A model generated the notes under the pieces. It saw only the letters and a list, made by a program, of their open reading frames with translations, had not been told where the DNA came from and did not search any database. Made by a program: the position numbers and the translations under genes. Shown here piece after piece: positions 1 to 11,800 of a stretch of DNA of 64,000 bases. The stretch comes from Cardiocondyla obscurior. Its lineage: Eukaryota; Arthropoda; Insecta; Hymenoptera; Formicidae. Location of the stretch: NCBI RefSeq assembly GCF_019399895.1, contig NC_091864.1:3574001-3638000 (forward strand). Direction: 5' to 3'. The stretch's first letter is position 1. Each line of letters opens with the position of its first letter.

Positions 1-1
1 T

Positions 2-1669
2 GATGAAATAAGGTTCAAAGATATACTTGATAAAAATTCCGATTCAAATAAAATAAGTATTTCGTATTTGAACCAACAAGTTACGAATATAAAAGATATT
101 AACACACATAAAGCTTCTACATCTGACATGAAAAAGGATAATGAAATTATAACTTGTACAAAAGCTGAATTATCAACTAACTCACTAAAAAACTTAGAAC
201 GTACTCTGTTTGAGACCATATGGAATGAATCATACAGTTCAATTGAAACTGATTTTGAAGATAAAAATGATACTGCGTTACGAAATACAGAATCTCCAAA
301 TTTATTAAATAGTTTTACTAGAAATATAGAAGAAGTTAATGTGACACATAATATTAATGTTATTGATACTTTTCCTAATGACGATTGTGCAGCTAGAACT
401 AATCAAAATTTGTCAGCATTAGAGAAATTTGCGAAACCTGAAATTAATAAACTCACAAGTTCCATAGATAAAATACGAGATTGTGATTTTAACAGTGACG
501 ATGATATAAATGAATTTAAGGATCAAACAAATAAAAATAAATTGTTATATAATTCCAATGCTGAAGAAAGTTTGTTATCTAGAACTCAAGCCATTGGCGA
601 AATAGCTCGAGTAAAAAAAAAATCGTTAAAAAGAGCAGATAATGAGGAATCGATTGATTATAGTGTTGGCTGGAATTTAGTCTATAAAAAAAGTAAAGTT
701 CAAGTTGGAAAAAGTGAGACAAGTTCCAGAACGGATAACATCACATTGTCAAATATTCATTGTGATTCTGTTGTTAAAACATGTACTCCTAAACAAAATT
801 TTAACTTTCTAGACGATTCCGATGAAGATGTGATTACAGAAAATAGTTCGGAAAAAGATATTAGATGCGTGCCTAGTACGTCAACAAAATCAAAAGTTGA
901 AAACTATCCGTTTGATGATTTAATTAAAAGTTTAAAACCATGTAGCATATCGCCGAAGAATAATAAAAATTCGAAATGGATCTTGTCATTGAAAGATAAA
1001 AATGCTCGAAACACCACACGTAAAAACAAATGTAAAGAAAATGTGAAAAATCAGTTTATAGACGATGAAGCGGTAGCAGATTCTGACGCCAGTTCAGACG
1101 AATTCGTTGATACTAATGATGAGGATATTGCGGATTTTGTAAGTTATATAGAAATCCCGCATGATCGAGACATACACGCACATTATTTACAAACTACTAA
1201 AAGTCCGGTAATAAAACCGGGCGCCTTTCATTTCAGAAAACAGCAATCACCTGATTCTAATATAGAGATCTGCTCGCAGGTCTCGTCACAAGATCAAAAC
1301 TCGTATCTTTATGTACGTATATAATTGGATTTTACATACTCTATCTATCTGTGTATCTTAATTGAAATTGAATTATCAATCTAGTTTTTGTATATACAAT
1401 AAATTAACAAAATATTTTATGTGTATTTTTAGGATTCATTTTGCGTTGTCGAAGATGATGATTTAAACACATCTAGTCATAGCGATTCAATATTAGATAA
1501 AATGGAAAGAGAATTGGAAGAAAATAGACGAAAGCGTCTTTGTGCTGATAAGGATGTGAAACATACTAAAAAGAAAAGAAGAAGAATTGTAAATCGCTTT
1601 ATAAGTGAAGAAGAAATAACTGCGGGTACGAGTGATGAAGATAAAGAATTTGCCAAAATATTAGAATAA
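2..1669 (+). CDS. FANCM: FANCM-like DNA helicase/translocase, C-terminal part only (5' end outside window)
   Basis: The reading frame is already open at base 2, so this is the 3' end of a longer gene. Exon A runs to 1312 and exon B is 1433-1669, joined by a GT-AG intron in phase 0. About 515 residues are visible, and they are acidic, Ser/Asn-rich and mostly disordered. The recognisable part spans the splice: YLYDSFCVVEDDD, followed by a Lys/Arg-rich stretch (KKKRRRIVNRF) and an acidic end. A YLxDSFCV block of this kind is what I recall from the region after the helicase core of FANCM/Hef proteins. No helicase motif lies in the window, so the name rests on that block alone. FANCM remodels stalled replication forks and acts in crosslink repair. 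The low-complexity sequence fits the fast-evolving linker of this family. Another nuclear protein remains possible. Confidence 0.55.
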
Positions 1670-2188
1670 CATTTATTTTGAAATTGTTGAGATATTTACA
1701 AAATGTATTTTGTTTGTATAAGATATATAATTTTGTTTTCTTTATATATATTTTGCAAGTATACTGCAACGTTAGATTTTTCAAAGTATTAATTTATTAA
1801 TTGGCAATCTATTATTGAAAATATAGTTGAATTGATATACAAAGGTATTTATACTAGAAATTATTTTCTATTGATTCTATGTAATAATTTTGATAAATAT
1901 ATATATTCAAAGCATTTGTATACTTTACATTTTCAAGTGTTTCCTATTTCGAGTTTTAATTTTCGTGGTAAAAGTGTCAAGAATTATGTACAAAAATTAG
2001 TTGCGACGTCTTTGAGTAGATGGCATTGTCAATTAGAAAAGGACAAATACCTCGCGAATAACAAAGATAGAATACGTTCTTAGCATATCTCCGAACCCTC
2101 TATTCTAATTTTTGTCACTGTCATATCGACGTCGTGCAAATTCGTCGACGGCTTTAGCTTCCCCTTAAAGGCAGATATGACATTTGCG

Positions 2189-2373
2189 GCGACGGCGGCT
2201 AGCGTACATGACTTCCCCCTCTCTCGGCCGCCAAGTGCGGGGAGGTGTAGTAGAGCGCGCGTTCCTTTCCCTTCAGTCCTCTGTGACTTGTGCTACGCAA
2301 TGGATCTACGCGCGCGCTTCGTGTGAGATTCGACGCTCCCCACGCCAAGATCACGTACGCTAGCCGCCGTCGC
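2189..2373. repeat. Inverted repeat with 19-bp perfect arms
   Basis: Arms at 2189-2207 and 2355-2373 are exact reverse complements over 19 bases (core GACGGCGGCTAGCGTAC) and are separated by 147 bases. Imperfect pairing continues outside and just inside the arms. The segment is GC-rich in an AT-rich background. It could be a miniature inverted-repeat element, a foldback RNA, or part of a promoter. No open frame explains it. Confidence 0.7.
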
Positions 2374-2639
2374 AGCACCACGAACGCTATTTCTGACGGT
2401 GAGCGCACAATTAGCGACGAGCAGATCTATTCTCGCGAAAAAATACGCGTTGCCTTACATTAAACTTGTCTTATTTCTCAATTATCTTTGCATCTTCGTT
2501 CTGTCATTTTACAAGGTAAAAGATCCAATTTTCTTTTAACACAAATAATTCGTATCAGAAAATATTAATGTTGTGAGAAATCAGAATCGATAAAAAAAAA
2601 ATATATGAAATTATTGTTGCAAAGTGTCGAAAGTTGTGC

Positions 2640-3060
2640 CACGAATTACCGGCGGTCAAGATAATCGACGGTTGATCGAGGGCGCCTCGTGAAAAAAAAA
2701 AAACGGTTTTGAATCGCGCATGGAAACCCGCCGCGGCGAATGTTGGTAACGGTCGCTCGGAAACGTATATAACCCCCGCGTCATCTGCGTGTGATGTGAC
2801 GGCGTCGCTGGTTTCACCGCGTACGCGTGCACGAGAACGTTCCCGCTTGTGCCCGCTCGTTCGCCTGTCGTCGGTTTGGTGCACGCGTTCACCCCGTCAC
2901 GCGAAAAAACGCGACGATTGAGAGACGCTGCACGTTTTATTGCGCCGCTCACTTAGCTTATGCACGTTACGTGCGTCAGTGTCGAAATTAGTGTACAGAA
3001 GATAACTGGTCGGAGGATCGTGCGGTCGCGGACGAGAGACTTCGAAACACACCTGCGAAG
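2640..3060 (+). promoter_or_regulatory. CpG-rich promoter/5' UTR region of endosulfine
   Basis: A GC-rich block with many CpG dinucleotides ends at the endosulfine ATG at 3061. No TATA box is obvious, which fits a housekeeping-type insect promoter. The transcription start cannot be placed from sequence alone. Confidence 0.5.
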
Positions 3061-3992
3061 ATGAGCGACGATCAGACGAACGAGCAGAGCCCGACCACAG
3101 AGGTAAGTCATACGTATTCTAATTAAACGACGGATCGGTAGAAATCGAGGGATGGAATTAATTAACCATGTATCGCGAATAAACGTTCTGAGGAACGGCG
3201 CGGGTTCTTCCGGTGAGAATCACTGGAGCGTCATCGTAGAGAAGGAGAATGTTTGATTTTGTCACTTGGACAGTTTTGCGACACTTAATTCACAATTTGT
3301 TAATTTTTCGGGAGTATTACTTTGTCTTGGCATTACTGTGCCCGAATATTTCTGCAGTTTTAAATCTGCATAGTTTGACTTATGCAATAAATTAAATGTA
3401 AATATTAAGATTATGTGACAAAAAAAGTGGATGTTACGTTAATGTGAATTTTATTAGAAAATAAAAAAAAAAAAGAGTACAAGTAGAAATAATATTTAAC
3501 ATTACATTTATATGGGACTGTTTGTATCCAAGCGAACACGGTGGTATATGTACATGAAGAGAGCTTTACCGAAGATTTTTTTATAGCTTTCATCGAGTGA
3601 TATAGAAAAAATAGAAGAGGCAAAATTAAAAGCAAAATTTCCAAATGCAGCTGGACGACCGTTTGGTGGTCACTCTGCATTTCTGCAGAAGAGGCTAGCC
3701 AAAGGGGTAAATGTCATTCAATTTGTATTACGTAGAATTATAATTACTTAATAAAATCAATTGTGTATTTTATTACTTTGGTAAATCTCTCGGTTTCTAA
3801 AAACAATTTCAACATTTTCAGCAAAAATATTTTGATTCTGGGGATTATCAAATGGCAAAACAAAAGTCCACAGCTAAGCCAAAGCCAACTGGTGTTCTGC
3901 CAACAGGAGATGCTATACCGACACCAGAAACAGTACCACAGCGAAAGACATCAATTATCCAACAAAAATTTAATACATCGACAACATCATAA
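3061..3992 (+). CDS. endos: Endosulfine (ENSA/ARPP19 family), PP2A-B55 inhibitor
   Basis: Three exons: 3061-3102, 3587-3706 and 3822-3992, all phase 0 with GT-AG ends, giving 110 residues, close to the family's usual length. Exon 2 carries DIEKIEEAKLKAKFP and the FLQKRLAKG block. Exon 3 opens with QKYFDSGDYQMAK, the invariant FDSGDY motif whose Ser is phosphorylated by Greatwall kinase so that the protein inhibits PP2A-B55 and lets mitosis proceed. The C-terminal PQRKTS is the conserved PKA-type site. The start codon follows the GC-rich island and gives the short acidic N-terminus expected. A long AT-rich 3' UTR follows. Assignment is firm. Confidence 0.96.
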
Positions 3993-5380
3993 GATTTATT
4001 CGCTTATTTTGTCACATCTCAAAATATATTTTGTTTAATTAGTCTTATATTTGATACTGAAGTAATATGGTACAATTGTGAATAATTAGTGGCTTATATA
4101 GTTTTATGCTAAAAAAAATATGAAGATCTTCCACAAAATATTTTACAGTACCATGCATAACATTCTTTTCTGGGTTTTTAAGAAAACAATAATTTTAATG
4201 ATCTTTAGGTGTCCATTATCAAAATAATATTTGTCATTTTATTAAAAACAGTGTTCAATGCATATGTGCCACAGTGCTATATAAGTTTTATAACATATGA
4301 AAGTAACTAAGCGTCTGCTTGACATATCATAATATTTTTCTTAATTATTTACCGTTTAAACTAATTGGAAAATTAATTCCATTTCTAATTTGCAGTAAAA
4401 GGTTGAGAATGAAAAATTTGCACTGATATTCAGGTTATATTGTTAGCCAGCAATAAATATGCATTTTAGGCACACATGTAAAAATTTATATTCAGTATAT
4501 GAGATAAGTAATTAATAATAATAAATGTTTAGTAACAAGAAAATTTACCTTGGTATTGTATAATCTGAGTATAAACCATTTGTGCATGATAAGATTGAGA
4601 GTAAGATATACAGATCTGCATTTCCAAAGCTGCTGTGATGCGCTCTTATTGTTAGTAAGACTATTTTCTTATGAGAAGCCGTATTTACTGTAAAAATCTG
4701 TAGTATGAACATGATAATTTTAAACATAATTACAGTTTTGCTTATTGTAAACTACATTTAGTAATATATTATAATTACAAAATGTTTTCTATATTTTTAT
4801 TTAATCTCAATTTTCCTTTACAATAAGTACATGGTTTCTGTTGTAATAGCATTATATAAAATAAATAATGCTAACGTTAATACGGAAAAACGTTATCAAA
4901 AATTCTCTTTTTTTTTTTTTATTATTTTAATATCAAAATTAGAAAATTTTATACATAATCTAAGAAAAATATATTTTATTTATCGTACACAAAAGATTCT
5001 GCGGTAGATAAAAATGTATAAATTACTTATTATACATATGCACTTCTTTAGATTGTGAATTCTTAATATAATATACATCTATATTCCCCCATACATACTA
5101 TATGACAAAACTAAACTTATATACATATATATATATACATATATATACATATACATATATACATATCACAAATCTTTCTAAAGACTTAAAAATTCTAAAC
5201 GTAATTTGTTTTCTAAATTTAAATTATATCGAAATTAAGAAATAAATTCAAATATAAATACATCCCGCGTGCACTTAGAATTATATAATATATTAGACAA
5301 TTTGCTTGGATATTGGTATATAACTGGTATAAAGATTCTATAACGATATACGTCCCTTAACAAAAAATATATATAAGATT
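3993..5380. other. 3' flanks of endosulfine and ACSBG (convergent genes)
   Basis: AT-rich, no credible coding potential. AATAAA-like signals occur near 4450 and 4860. The two genes converge here, so the region should hold both 3' UTRs. A TA-rich microsatellite sits at 5118-5166. Confidence 0.6.
5118..5166. repeat. TA/TACA microsatellite
   Basis: Alternating TA with interspersed ACAT units over about 49 bases in the 3' flank of the ACSBG gene. Confidence 0.85.
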
Positions 5381-8300
5381 TTATTCGTACATCTTTTCTA
5401 TCAAGTCCGCATACTTCTCCTGAACTACGTTCTTTTTGAGCTTTAACGTAGGTCCTAATTCACCGGTCGAAATCGAAAAGTCACGCGGAAGAATTTCGAA
5501 TTTCTGTACTTTTTGAGCATTACTTATAGCCTGTTCGTTAGCTCTTTTGATTGCCTTATCGATTTCCTCGTATATCTGAAAAAGATTGATTCAACTTGCA
5601 GACTAATTTTATGTAACGTGTTTAACGCGAAACAATAATTACGACTTACGGCTGGATCGCGAGACCCTATAACTTCTGTGACTGTTTTGGCACTACTACC
5701 AATAGACTTTGCCCATTTTAATACATTTGAATTCAGCGTATCTAATGGCTCACCAGTTTCTTCATTCATATCACTCTGAAATAGAAGTCTCATTTCATAA
5801 ATATTTGAAACATTTTAAAGGTTGCATTTTACATTTGTAATTTTATATGTTTTTTAGTACCTTGAGCGTGACAAGGACCGTTAGATATTTTCTTTTATCT
5901 CCGATCACCATAGAGTTACTTAAATGTGGTAATTCCGATAATATCGCTTGCTCTATATTATATGGTGCTACATTTTCTCCTCCACTTGTAATTATGAGTT
6001 CTTTTATTCTACCTGTAAATGTTAAAAAAAATATATAGATCCGCTGATACAACATGCACCGATGTATGTAAAATATATTATTACCGGTTACAAACAAATT
6101 TCCGTTCGAGTCAAACTTTCCGAGATCACCGCTATGTAGCCAGCCGTTTTTGTCTTTGGCTTCCGCAGTTTTATCCGGTGCATTTAAGTAACCCATAAAT
6201 ACATGTCGTCCACCCATACAAATTTCACCTTCTCCATGTTCATTTATATTATCCAATTTTGTATACAGACCAAGTAAAGGTCTTCCTACACCTTCCACGC
6301 TAGCAAATAAATTATATTCATTATTATAAACCAGATACTTTTTAAAAGTAAATTATATGTACATGTATTTTTTTTTTTTTTTTTTTTTTTTAATAGAAAT
6401 ATCTTTATTTTTAAAGGAGAAATTATGTACCAGAATTCTTTAAGAGTGATTAATGTATGAGCTCCACTGCACTCAGACATTCCATACGCCTCTAATAAAG
6501 GTATATCTAAACTCATAAAGTATTGTTTAATGTCGTTACTTATAGGGGCTGCTGCGCTAACAAATATTTTGCATCTGTTAAGACCCAATGCTGCCTTAAC
6601 TTTATCAAAAACAAGCCATTTGGCAAAGACGTAGCCCCAATGTTTGTAATCCTCGCCATTTATCTTATTCATGTAATAATGAAGACCTTGCGCTTTCGCC
6701 CATTTAGCGATCCAGGTTTTTATTACACCGTTGCTACGCGCTTTTTCTTGCATTTTTTCGTATATCTTTTCCCATACCCTCGGCACTCCTAAGAAAAGAG
6801 TCGGTTGTGCCTCGAGTAACGTATTCACTAAGGTGCCTTTTAACGCATTCTGATCCGCAAAATATACCGTGGTCGCTAGCACGATGTTTGCCATGATATC
6901 AAGTAGCTAGAAAAATATTATAAATTAATTTTTCACTATTGTAACGAGTGCTTGGACGTTTGCTTAATTTATATATGAAAATTTGCATGAATTTCTTTGT
7001 GAGATCTCACCTGTGCTGCAACATGAGATAACGGCAAATAGCTCACTACAACTTCTGACTTTTCTTTTAATTGTATCATTAATAGCAACGACCTCACGTC
7101 GTGCAATATATTATCGTGGTTTAACATCACAGCTTTCGGATTCCCGACCGTTCCCGACTGTAAAGATAATCCGAAATTAAGAAAGTAGCACATTATATAT
7201 TTAATCACGACTTACGTCGTGATATTTATTTGCGAAATTAATTTAACATACCGTGTACACTAAAATGCAACATTCGTTTATCCCTATTGTCTTCATCACA
7301 GATAATAATTTATCTTCTGATTCCTTTGTACCAATATTTAATAAAGCTTCCCACTAAAAAAAAAAGAAACAAATAATAATCATACTAAATGGAAATAATA
7401 TTATACTATTGATAGATTTTTAATGCAGGAATCAATTTACACTTAAAACGTCACTTTCAGATGGTACACCGTCATATTGAATAATTGCTTTTAAATGAGT
7501 CAGATTGTGCTTTATTTGCAAGATTTTTTGCAATTGCTTGTTATCTTCGACGATTATTATATTTGCCCGACTGTGTTCGGCGCAGTATTGGCATGCCTCT
7601 GGAGAATTTGTCGTATAAATCCCGGTAGCGAGTCCGCTAAAAAAGAACGATGATCTATTTATCTAGAAATCGAGAAGTAAAAGTACACGTTGTTAAAAAT
7701 TTTACATCGCCACATGGCACATTACATAAAGCGCGTAAAAAAATTACAGAAGTATACGAGTTGTTGCGAACTCGAATAGTGTCGATTTGATTCAACCGTA
7801 CAAGAAAAAAAAAAAAAAAAAAAAAAAAAATGAAAAGAATGTGATTTGCATAATTACTTACTTGTAAATTATAATATAACGCTTACAAAATAATTTGAAT
7901 ATTTTACCCAGCGTATATTGCCGCGAGATCAGCAATGAACCATTTTGGACAGTTGAATCCTATTATGCAAACGCTATGGTGTCGTTCCAAACCTAACTTC
8001 AGAAATGCTTTCGCAACGGTTCTCACGGTGGCTTCATATTCTCTATAATATAATTTAATACAAATGTTATATAAGATAGATTCAATCATTTCGTGGTAAA
8101 TGTGTTTAGGACTCATCGAACCTATCTGTAAGTCGAGAAGAACGGAGGATAAATAACTATACGTATATGATATTTATACTTGATGAAATCATAACTAAAG
8201 AAACGTGAAAAATCTCGTCGATTATTACTGTATCGTCATATTATTTATTGCGATAATTAAGAAAATTAAATATTGATCTAACTCGTTTTATACGTACTGG

Positions 8301-8808
8301 AAGGTATACGTGGTTCTTCTGCCATTGGCATCAGATCTCGATACCATCGCGATGTGATCAGGATAGAGCTTAGCTGTTTTAGTGAAAAGTCCGGGAATTG
8401 ATACGGGCGTGAACGAATTCGGTCCATTGTTATCTAATTTTATTCGAATTCTATCGTCGGGAGAACACGCGGTGTCCTTGTCTGTGGAAAGTATCTGATC
8501 CGGTCCTAAAAGTATAAAAATAATTTATACATAACGTAAATTACTACGTAAAAAAAAAAATATGCGAAAAATTATTGCTTAATAAAAAAGAAAAGGGGAG
8601 AAAAAAAATACATGCTTATCGTGAATAAAAGTTCTAAATATGTATGCGAAACAAGATAAGAAATGGTAATACACTAATAATTGTAACTAACGACTGCGAA
8701 AATGGAGAAATAGGTTCGGAAATTGAAAATGGAAATTTATAAATATATAATAGAATTACCGTCGAGACCAGTTTCACTAGCAGTCGCATATCTGATTGAT
8801 TGATTCAT
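5381..8808 (-). CDS. Acsbg2: Very-long-chain acyl-CoA synthetase, ACSBG/bubblegum family
   Basis: Activates long and very-long-chain fatty acids to acyl-CoA through an acyl-adenylate. Eleven exons, 5' to 3' on the minus strand: 8808-8760, 8505-8298, 8042-7908, 7636-7441, 7353-7252, 7157-7011, 6906-6431, 6299-6085, 6012-5861, 5775-5650 and 5575-5381. All join in frame to give 666 residues, the length I recall for human ACSBG2. Motifs in order: YTSGTVGNPKAVMLNHDN (AMP-binding P-loop, with V and A where many synthetases have T and G), SYLPLSHVAAQ, EAYGMSE, GWLHSGDLG, GRIKELIITSGGENV, and a C-terminal GELGPTLKLKKNVV. The start is uncertain: an upstream exon ending at 9558 can splice in frame and add MVCSNA (ATG at 9572). 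A 26-base poly-A run lies in one intron. Confidence 0.93.
7805..7830. repeat. Poly-A tract in ACSBG intron
   Basis: Uninterrupted run of A (poly-T in the sense of the gene). Similar homopolymers occur near 6370, 9740, 11950, 28440 and 30250. They are typical simple repeats of this genome and have no assigned function. Confidence 0.85.
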
Positions 8809-8811
8809 TGC

Positions 8812-11800
8812 CTGTAATAAATTTTATATCGATTTATATATTCATAATTTTAAATGCAGAAAAAAAGGTTTGCAGATACATATAAATAGCGGCGCTGTTT
8901 GCTACAAGCGTTAACGTTATCTTACACGATCTAGCAGATAATTCTCATGTTAATGATGTAATAATTTTTATGGCGTTACCTAATATCAGAATTGTATTAT
9001 ATGTCTATGATTTTATAATAAGTTGATTGAACAAACTATATGCCTACTTTTTTTATTTATTTTTTTTTTTTAACTCACGCATACTATTTAAAATATAAAA
9101 TTGAAATTAGACATAAGAAACTTACATAATCTCGTAAATCAAACCAATACATTGCCGTAATGTATCAGTGTAATGTGACACTTTGGTTGTAGTTTTGGTT
9201 TAAAATTCTAATTACATTGCGGAAATGTAAAAAATATGAAAAAAAAAATTATGAAACTGTAAATACTTCTAGCATGTAATAATTATGATATTATAATATG
9301 TAAAAAAAACGTGTTTTTACGTTTTATATAACAATAATGTGCTGCATTCGCTGAATACGTAATTAAGGTGTGCGTGATTCTAATGACGAATTTTCGAGTC
9401 TAATTATACGTGAAAAAAATATGTATATATATATAAGAAAAATTTTCATAGTCGTAACATTTTTTGCAGTAAAATATATTTTAATTTGCATATTATGTAA
9501 GACAAAACAATTAAGAGTAATATCTAATGGGGGAAAAAAAGTGAAAATTTTACTTACATTAGAACAAACCATACGCGCGCGTTGTTTTTCAGAAGATTCC
9601 AATTGCAAATTGAATCTAACTTCTAAACCTCCTCCTTGACAATTGATATTTACTCCCGTTTGGCACGAGGCGAGCCAAACGAGAGAACCAATCAGCGTCG
9701 CGGAAAAGAGAGGATAATTAATTCTATTCTTGCCATCATTTTTTTTTTTTTTTTTTTTTAGATAGGACGTCTAACGAAATTATTTAATAATTACGCAGTA
9801 TCAGCGCCTGATGAAATTAATGAACGCATAAAATATGACAGAATAAATTTTTAATTGAACGATATAACGAGAGCATGATTACAAGAAATCCGTTGCATTA
9901 ATCGGATATTTATAATATTTATTTGCGGAAGAAAAGTTTATAAGCGGTAACTTCACTTATTTCTCTTTTAAATAAATATCGCACCTTATCGTCTCTTGTA
10001 AGACCATTTATGACTCCATACGACTGTATAACTTGAGATACGGACATTCTACCTGAAATAAAAATTATTAAAGAAAAAACCAAAAATATTTGATAACATT
10101 TTGACAAACAGAAAGTGAAAGTGTAAGTTTCTTGAAGGATCTGTTAATAATGTAATAATTATTTTAATTCGATTAACAGTCAGCGAGACGTATGATTGAA
10201 TATTTGAAGCAAAAAATATATAGAGAACTATTTATTTAACGATAAATAGCATAAATAAAATTAATAGCACGAGGAAATAAATTTCTTTGCGCCTCCGAAA
10301 TTAATTTTTATTTTATTAATTTGCAAATAGTAAACTGTTTGCCTTTGTATTTGATAACATCAATCCGTTTTCAAAACTGCATGATTATTGACAAAGTGGC
10401 GATCATGCGATCGTTCAATTTTCTTTTTATAAACAAACGGTCAAAGTACGCATATTTACGACATATTAGCATGTGTGGAAAATATGTTACGCAAAACTTT
10501 TAAATAGCGCTTAATCGTTGGGTAGACTAAGAATCAATGTCGCAAGGACAATATAGCTCTACATGCGATATCTAGCAGAGCATTCTGCCCCTTTAAGTAA
10601 TAATTAATTTCCCCCTTTCCTCCCTCTTCTCCTCCCTCCGCCCCCGTAAAGGATAGGAATAAAAAAATTGCATGTTGCTTAGAAAAAAAAAAGGAAACTG
10701 CGGAATATAACTGCGGGAAGCGATGTAGAATTGAAAACATGATTTAAAATATAAAACAGCGTAGAATAAATCTGCGAACGATGTATTGACACGAGTGCTT
10801 CAAGCAAAGGTTGCGTCTAATTTTATTCCTAAACATCTTTATCGCACGGTATTAAAAAAAAAATAGTGTTTTTCTTTATATAAAAATACGATGGAGATTA
10901 AGGAAGGAATAAAATAATTTATCTTCATTCAAGTCATGCGGTACAAGAAGTTCAGGGGGACAAAAAAAAAAGTAAAAGAAACAACATATGAAATTAATGT
11001 CATAAAATTATGATGGTTAATCAACGCATGAACATATATAATTTACAATATTATGTGTCAGTTTAGATTTATTGTAGTAAAAAATTAATTATTATTGCAT
11101 GTCATCAGACTATAATACTGTCACTGTGAAAATCTAACGTATGCATGATAATGCTGCCTAGAGAATAAGTATAATAATTATAGAACTAAAAAGCATTACA
11201 TTCGAAAATATTTTATGAGTAGCGATTCCGTGCGTGTGGTTTACGTAAAATTGAAGGAAACGCTCAAATGCTTTAATATTGAGTTTTGCAGCTTTGCAGA
11301 TGATAAGAATAAAGCTACTTATGTAAGGAATACCGAACTATGACTTGCAAAACTTTGTCATGCATTCTGTTTTTTATGCCTTCCGTTGCAGCAACTCATT
11401 TCAAAATTGTTGATTATTGATACCAATAATATCTTAAAACTGATTGAACTTTGAAAGGCATTTTTGTAGACTTTGTAGCACACAGCGATACGGAAAAATG
11501 AATATTCCGAAATATTGAAACAAAAATTCTTGACAATTGGTCACAAACGTAATTTAGAAATGTTTCTTTTACTTACATTTAATACAATAATTGATTACTT
11601 TAATTTCTAAAACATTAGCCTTCTCGCGCGGCTACTATCGTTAAGCTACATAATAATTAATGTTTCTATGATTATCTTGTTTACCTATTCATATTAGTAC
11701 TATCTCACGAATGAAACCGATGTACTCATTGATGATTGAACACGTGACAAGCATTACACTCAATATTGATAAACGAATTTCGAAGCGATAATAATAATGT

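Larger units (their letters stand above)
1670..3060. other. Intergenic stretch between FANCM-like gene and endosulfine
   Basis: AT-rich 3' flank to about 2090, then two GC-rich, CpG-rich islands at about 2140-2420 and 2640-3060. The second leads directly into the endosulfine start codon and is best read as its promoter and 5' UTR. The first contains a strong inverted repeat (separate entry). Short open frames on both strands here have no recognisable protein features. Confidence 0.6.

Noticed and set aside
6286..6430. Frame continuing past the ACSBG exon into a run of lysines
   Set aside because: The extra residues are translated intron, including a poly-T tract; a donor GTACAT at 6430 ends the exon.
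9919..10107. Minus-strand frame starting with a hydrophobic stretch that resembles a signal peptide
   Set aside because: The hydrophobic part is the translated pyrimidine tract of an intron-like 3' end. Only about 40 codons follow and no family is recognised, so it was not called as a gene.
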